The notes beneath the pieces were generated by a model. The model was not told the origin of the DNA and did no database searches. It worked only from the letters and a program-made list of their open reading frames with translations. Below, piece by piece: positions 7,041-10,581 of a DNA stretch of 10,581 nucleotides. The position numbers were made by a program, and so were the translations under genes. The stretch comes from Owenweeksia sp. TMED14 (GTDB taxonomy: Bacteria; Bacteroidota; Bacteroidia; Flavobacteriales; Schleiferiaceae): NCBI GenBank assembly GCA_002167805.1, contig NHBT01000013.1, positions 3,665-14,245 on the forward strand, given 5' to 3'. Within the stretch, counting starts at the first letter, position 1. Each line of letters opens with the position of its first letter.

Positions 7041-8465
7041 TTATTCCTTGATTTTCTTAATTCTGATACCGCTTAATGCCAAGGATAGATTGATAATCGG
7101 GCTGAGCCAATTGAAAAAACAGTAAATAAAATAATCCCCTGTAGCTACTCCTAGCGTTGCGGATTGGTAGGCTCCACATGTATTCCAGGGTATAAGCACG
7201 GAGGTCACCGTTCCACTATCCTCTAGTGCTCTGGACAGATTTTCAGGAGCAAGATTTCTTTTTTTAAATGCGGTCCTATACATTCTTCCTGGAACTACAA
7301 TTGCCAGATATTGATCTGCTGCAGTGATATTGATAAATCCACAGGTTACAAGGACCGAGGCAATTAGTGATGCAGCACCATTTCCAAATGCTAGAAATGC
7401 TTCAGTTATTGTTCTTAAAAAATTTGAAGCCTCTAAAACACCACCAAAAGTTAAGGCACAAACAACTAACCATATGGTTCCTAACATTCCTTTCATCCCC
7501 TTCGTTTGAATGAGGGAATCAAGTAAAGGATTTTTCATCTCAATATTAACTGAGCCATATAAACTTTGAATTATTCCCTTGTAGGATCCTTCGAAACCTG
7601 AGCTACCACCGATTTCGTTTATAATATCCGGTTGAAAGAAAAAAGCAGCCATAGATCCCATTAGAGAGCCAATTCCCATGGCAGCAACTGGGTCCATTTT
7701 AAATGATATTAGGCTAATACTTAACAAGGGAATTAATAAGAGCCAACTACTTATGTAAAATCGATTTGATAATTCACTTGATAGATTATTTATATCTGAT
7801 AATTGCACTGCGCTATGAAAACCAAGTCCAATAAAAGTAAAAATAATTAATGTTATGATTATTGATGGACCACTAGTTAAGAATAAATATTTTATATGTT
7901 TAGTCAGTTCTGCTCCCGCCATTGCTGAAGCTAAATTGGTGGTGTCCGACATAGGGGACATTTTGTCTCCAAAATAGGCACCTGAGATGACAGCACCCGC
8001 AACCCATGCTGGAGAAAAACCTAAAGATTGACCCACTCCCATGAGAGCTACACCAATTGTCGCAGTGGTGCCCCAAGAAGATCCAGTCGCTAAACTTATT
8101 AATGAACAAACTATGACTGTTGCAGGTAAAAAAATTGATGGAGTAAGTATTTTTAAGCCAAAAATTATTAGTGTTGGAATTATTCCTGATACCATCCAAC
8201 TTCCCGTTAAAGCTCCCACCATCAGGAGAATAATAATTGCCTTTGTGCTGTCTTGAACAGTATTCTGAACACCCTTCCAGAGTTTATCTGTTTTTACCCC
8301 CTTTAACCTGCCCAGAAATGCTGTAAAACCGGCAGCAAAAAGTAGGATTAATTGATTGCTTCCATCTAAACTGCTGTCCCCGAATATTTGAATATTTATA
8401 AATAAAGCCCCAACTAAAAAAATTACAGGAAGAATAGAATAGAATAGAGAAGGTTGTTTGGACAT
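7041..8465 (-). CDS. nhaC: Na+/H+ antiporter, NhaC family
   Basis: An inner-membrane secondary transporter that expels Na+ in exchange for H+, supporting pH and sodium homeostasis. The 474-residue protein is hydrophobic throughout with roughly eleven membrane segments. Family hallmarks are TGSSWGTTATIG (127-138) and GDKMSPMSDTTNLA (166-179), both part of the conserved ion-translocation core. A C-terminal block reads ALEDSGTVTSVLIPWNTCGA followed by YQSATLGVATGDY. It has the usual length and is intact. The NhaC family includes members with other substrates (for example malate/lactate exchange MleN and tyrosine or arginine exchangers), so Na+/H+ exchange is the default rather than a demonstrated function. 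The gene starts 33 bases after maf and may be the distal gene of that operon; the leader TATCTTTTCAAA before the ATG has no Shine-Dalgarno sequence. Downstream there is a 93-base AT-rich spacer without a hairpin terminator. Confidence 0.92.
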   Translation of the reverse strand: MSKQPSLFYSILPVIFLVGALFINIQIFGDSSLDGSNQLILLFAAGFTAFLGRLKGVKTDKLWKGVQNTVQDSTKAIIILLMVGALTGSWMVSGIIPTLIIFGLKILTPSIFLPATVIVCSLISLATGSSWGTTATIGVALMGVGQSLGFSPAWVAGAVISGAYFGDKMSPMSDTTNLASAMAGAELTKHIKYLFLTSGPSIIITLIIFTFIGLGFHSAVQLSDINNLSSELSNRFYISSWLLLIPLLSISLISFKMDPVAAMGIGSLMGSMAAFFFQPDIINEIGGSSGFEGSYKGIIQSLYGSVNIEMKNPLLDSLIQTKGMKGMLGTIWLVVCALTFGGVLEASNFLRTITEAFLAFGNGAASLIASVLVTCGFINITAADQYLAIVVPGRMYRTAFKKRNLAPENLSRALEDSGTVTSVLIPWNTCGAYQSATLGVATGDYFIYCFFNWLSPIINLSLALSGIRIKKIKE

Positions 8466-8498
8466 TTTGAAAAGATAAAGATTTTTATGTTAAATAAT

Positions 8499-9098
8499 CT
8501 AAGATCTCAACCATGGTTTCAATACCTCTAGTACAGAGTTTAAGGGCAATCCTTTTACATTGTCAAAAGATCCCTCAATCTGCTTAATCCCAATATGACC
8601 TATCCATTCTTGAACGCCATATCCTCCAGCTTTATCAAATGGTTTATAATTTTGAGCATACCATTTGATCCATGTTTTTGGTAATTTCTCAAATGTGACC
8701 TTTGTTAATTGGGACGAATTCTTCCATATTTTTCCATCGGTGGCCCAAACAGACGAAATAACTCGATGTTCGCGTCCATTTAGTTTCAAGAGCATTTTAA
8801 CGCATTCATCGATTCCTGTGGGTTTGCCAAAACGATTCTCGTCCATCCATACTTCAGTATCTGCGGTAAGCAATATTTCGTCTAATTTAATTGAGCTTAA
8901 TAAAGCATCGGATTTCTGTCTTGCAATCCAAGAAACTGTGTCGATATCATCTAAATTTGATGGTGCAATTTCATCAACTTCTGAAGCTCTTACGGAAAAT
9001 GGAATATTTAAGATCTTGAGTAACTCATTTCGCCTTGGTGATTTAGACCCTAGAACCAATTTCCCATTTAGATTGAATATTCGACTAGATTCTACCAT
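8499..9098 (-). CDS. maf: Maf-like nucleoside triphosphate pyrophosphatase
   Basis: Maf/YhdE-type proteins are cytoplasmic house-cleaning pyrophosphatases that hydrolyse non-canonical or excess nucleotides (dTTP/UTP or modified pyrimidines, depending on subgroup) to monophosphates; some affect septum formation when overproduced. Visible motifs are LGSKSPRRNELL (16-27), SEVDE (39-43), ADTEV (79-83, catalytic Asp80), GKP (91-93), LNGREHRVIS (106-115) and DKAGGYGVQ (155-163). The 199-residue length is normal. The ATG at 9098 lies 7 bases inside the end of kdsC, and this start leaves only a 12-residue leader before the first conserved strand (KLVLGSKSP), so it is likely right. The subgroup resembles YhdE (dTTP/UTP) more than YceF from the DKAGGYGVQ wording, but the specificity call is tentative. 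Confidence 0.95.
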   Translation of the reverse strand: MVESSRIFNLNGKLVLGSKSPRRNELLKILNIPFSVRASEVDEIAPSNLDDIDTVSWIARQKSDALLSSIKLDEILLTADTEVWMDENRFGKPTGIDECVKMLLKLNGREHRVISSVWATDGKIWKNSSQLTKVTFEKLPKTWIKWYAQNYKPFDKAGGYGVQEWIGHIGIKQIEGSFDNVKGLPLNSVLEVLKPWLRS

Positions 9099-9610
9099 TT
9101 TCGATCTTCTTTACCCATCCAGTTTCCATGAATTTTCAAAACTTGTTCAATTAAATCCCGTGCGCAACCATTTCCTCCGTTTTTATATGATACGTATTTA
9201 CTTATTGATCTTATTTCTGGTACAGCGTCTTTTGGGCAAGTTGATAAGCCTACTTTACTCAGAATATCATAATCAGGAATGTCATCACCCATGTAGGCAA
9301 TATTCTCTAATTTCAGATTGTGCATCGTTATAAGGTCCTCAAGAGCATCAATTTTGTTTGATGCACCAATCCATATGTCTTTAATTCCCAGTGATTCCAG
9401 TCTTTGTTTTACTGCCATGGATTTGCCTCCTGTTATTATGGCTACATTATAGCCTTTTTTTACTGCTAATTGGAGGGCATAGCCATCTTTCGCATTAAAA
9501 ACTCTTATTGGCTCCTCATTGGGTAAAACCGTAACGGTTCCATCAGTTAAGACACCATCAACATCAAAAACAAATGTTGTAATTTCTTTCAAGATCAATT
9601 TATAATTCAT
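9092..9610 (-). CDS. kdsC: 3-deoxy-D-manno-octulosonate 8-phosphate phosphatase (KdsC, HAD family)
   Basis: KdsC removes phosphate from Kdo-8-phosphate to give Kdo, the sugar joining lipid A to the lipopolysaccharide core, in the cytoplasm. The 172-residue protein is a C0-type HAD phosphatase without a cap. Visible are motif I FDVDGVLTDG (15-24) with nucleophile Asp16 and acid/base Asp18, FNAKDGYALQLA (38-49), motif II IITGG (58-62), Lys86 in GASNKIDAL, and motif III YMGDDIPDYD (106-115). The Asn/Gly-rich GGNGCARDLIE near the C-terminus is typical of KdsC. Related tetramers include Neu/legionaminate-pathway phosphatases, but with no sialic-acid genes here KdsC is the better reading. The ATG at 9610 overlaps the end of the DUF2520 gene by 11 bases, and its own end overlaps maf by 7 bases, marking a tightly coupled operon. 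No kdsA, kdsB or kdsD gene is in the window. Confidence 0.93.
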   Translation of the reverse strand: MNYKLILKEITTFVFDVDGVLTDGTVTVLPNEEPIRVFNAKDGYALQLAVKKGYNVAIITGGKSMAVKQRLESLGIKDIWIGASNKIDALEDLITMHNLKLENIAYMGDDIPDYDILSKVGLSTCPKDAVPEIRSISKYVSYKNGGNGCARDLIEQVLKIHGNWMGKEDRKW

Positions 9611-10328
9611 TTTCTTTTAATTTAATTTCTGCAATGTTATCACTGATGGATTTATAGATCTTGCGCATATCACTGGGTAGCATCTCTAAATGTTTTTCAA
9701 TGGTCGCTTTATCTCCCCTATAAGCAGGCCCGGTCTGAATTTCAAATGGCTTTCCCTCTAAAGCATTTTTTATGGTTTTTAAGATCATATTATTAAAAAA
9801 ATTAACTTCTATGCCATTGATATAACAATATTCTTTTATGAGTCCGATTTGATGATTCATAAAGTTATTGGCGAAGACGGCTCCTAAATGATATTTGCTT
9901 CGCATTTGACTCGTACAAATCAAACCATTGGGTATTCTTAGATCCTTGTGAAACATTTCTAAAACAGTTTTTAGGAAGCTATTCTTGGTCTCCCAAAATA
10001 CGGGTATGTCCGTCCATGAAATACTATTGCTTTTAAAAGATTGCATAGGATACCATATTCCAGAATTAGGATAAAAGGAAATATCAGATAGTGGTGTAAC
10101 ACCTGAACAATGAAAGATTGGAATCGTAATGTTTTGCTTCATTATTTTCTTTACCGAGAAAATAATTGCATCATCTGGAATTGCAAGGAATAATGCTTTT
10201 GTTTGCGACGAGAAACCAGTTGGATTATCAAGCCATTCCCTTGCTGACACCTGAAGGCCATTATCTCCAATTCTTGCTTTTAATGCATTTCCTAATGCAC
10301 CTCTTCCAAAAATGATCCAACTCGGCAT
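9600..10328 (-). CDS. Rossmann-fold and DUF2520 domain protein (dehydrogenase-like, function unknown)
   Basis: A 242-residue protein with an N-terminal NAD(P)-binding-like domain (IIFGRGALGNAL, with GxGxxG at Gly8, Gly10 and Gly13) and a C-terminal all-helical DUF2520 domain, resembling ProC or 6-phosphogluconate dehydrogenase architecture. Family blocks are AIPDD (50-54), HCSG (73-76), WYPMQSF (92-98), YHLGAVFANNF (146-156) and QTGPAYRGD (198-206). Substrate and reaction are unknown. The frame stays open to an ATG at 10415, but I chose the ATG at 10328. It begins exactly at MPSWIIFGRGALG, and its A is the last base of the upstream gene's stop codon (TAATG). The extra 29 residues would lie wholly over the upstream membrane-protein reading frame and look unlike a domain. 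Bacteroidota often place this gene beside kdsC and maf, to my knowledge, but that does not reveal its role. Confidence 0.9.
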   Translation of the reverse strand: MPSWIIFGRGALGNALKARIGDNGLQVSAREWLDNPTGFSSQTKALFLAIPDDAIIFSVKKIMKQNITIPIFHCSGVTPLSDISFYPNSGIWYPMQSFKSNSISWTDIPVFWETKNSFLKTVLEMFHKDLRIPNGLICTSQMRSKYHLGAVFANNFMNHQIGLIKEYCYINGIEVNFFNNMILKTIKNALEGKPFEIQTGPAYRGDKATIEKHLEMLPSDMRKIYKSISDNIAEIKLKENEL

Positions 10329-10581
10329 TATTTCTGGGGTTGATTTAGTGCTCGATATACTCTTTTCCATACCGCCAACAGTGTTCCAATACCCATAAGA
10401 ATAGCTCCAAGCCATAGTAAATTAATGTAAGGAAATATAAATGCTTGCATTAAAACAAATGGGGGTTCTTCATTTTTCTTTTCCCATGCAGTTATATTAA
10501 ATTTCCCTTCGGCACTGGCTACGCCATCGAATTGAAATTTAATTTCCTTTTCATCAAGAATAATTTCTGATTTTTTTACTC
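10328..10581 (-). CDS. Cytochrome c biogenesis protein, CcsA/CcmF-like, C-terminal end (partial)
   Basis: The minus-strand frame starting at 10579 is open from the window edge and stops at TAA 10330-10328, giving about 83 residues. It begins with a soluble beta-type stretch rich in Glu and Lys (KSEIILDEKEIKFQFDG...), then FVLMQAFIFPYINLLWLGAI, then LMGIGTLLAVWKR, one membrane helix and a short basic tail. This ending matches the C-terminus of Bacteroidota CcsA/CcmF-type heme-handling proteins: an extracytoplasmic domain followed by a final helix of the form FPYIN-LLW-G. These proteins help attach heme to apocytochromes c at the outer face of the inner membrane. The identification rests on this short tail from memory and should be confirmed with the upstream sequence. 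Its stop overlaps the DUF2520 start by one base (TAATG), so it is the proximal visible gene of the operon. Confidence 0.7.
   Translation of the reverse strand, partial: VKKSEIILDEKEIKFQFDGVASAEGKFNITAWEKKNEEPPFVLMQAFIFPYINLLWLGAILMGIGTLLAVWKRVYRALNQPQK

Noticed and set aside
7900..8199. 99-residue minus-strand frame inside nhaC
   Set aside because: It is a different frame of the NhaC core, rich in Cys, His and Trp in the way shadow translations of membrane genes are; it includes none of the family motifs.
8665..9333. 222-residue plus-strand frame across maf and kdsC
   Set aside because: Both opposite-strand genes are firmly identified by motif; this frame has no recognisable domain.
10329..10415. 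N-terminal 29-residue extension of the DUF2520 protein
   Set aside because: It is the antisense-free but out-of-frame reading of the upstream CcsA/CcmF-like coding sequence; the TAATG junction and the conserved Rossmann start support the inner ATG.
1..10581. Mobile element, CRISPR array, toxin-antitoxin or defence system
   Set aside because: No transposase, integrase, regular spaced repeats, nuclease/reverse transcriptase or small gene pair with toxin-like features was found; the genes are mostly housekeeping and share similar base composition.

Overview
The window looks like a piece of a Bacteroidota chromosome, probably a Flavobacteriia-like or related marine lineage. The evidence is low GC content, start codons mostly preceded by A-rich leaders rather than strong Shine-Dalgarno sequences, and a DnaK with [14 protein letters not shown] wording around its phosphate-2 loop, which I associate with this phylum. 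There are also two lipobox lipoproteins, a KdsC (hence a Gram-negative, Kdo-containing outer membrane) and the panB/pseudouridine-synthase pair. It is mostly housekeeping sequence. I see no rRNA, tRNA, transposase, integrase, CRISPR array or recognisable defence system.

Left part (1-2787): the C-terminal part of the replication-restart helicase PriA reads in on the + strand. It meets a convergent minus-strand cluster that runs panB -> RluA-family pseudouridine synthase -> a 67-residue membrane protein of unknown function. panB and the synthase overlap by 20 bases.

Middle part (2788-5946): a short divergent spacer separates panB from a + strand lipoprotein of unknown function. A complete orphan dnaK follows, with no grpE or dnaJ beside it, behind an 86-base spacer that carries a dyad. 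A long perfect hairpin flanked by A and T runs closes the + strand block and also lies just past the end of the convergent minus-strand block.

Right part (5947-10581): everything is on the minus strand. In transcription order it is the 3' end of a CcsA/CcmF-like cytochrome c biogenesis gene, a DUF2520 Rossmann protein, kdsC and maf. These four are joined by stop/start overlaps and almost certainly form one operon. nhaC follows after 33 bases. After 93 bases comes a tiny Kazal-like lipoprotein, and after 71 bases a family-2 glycosyltransferase that ends at the shared terminator.

The less ordinary points are these. The 69-residue Kazal-type lipoprotein has a predicted P1 glutamate and one surplus cysteine. 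The DUF2520 gene has a start that should be moved 87 bases inward, to a TAATG junction. An unassigned inverted repeat lies upstream of dnaK. Two proteins, the 348-residue lipoprotein and the 67-residue membrane protein, cannot be assigned a function from the sequence. I do not see a convincing new multi-gene system.
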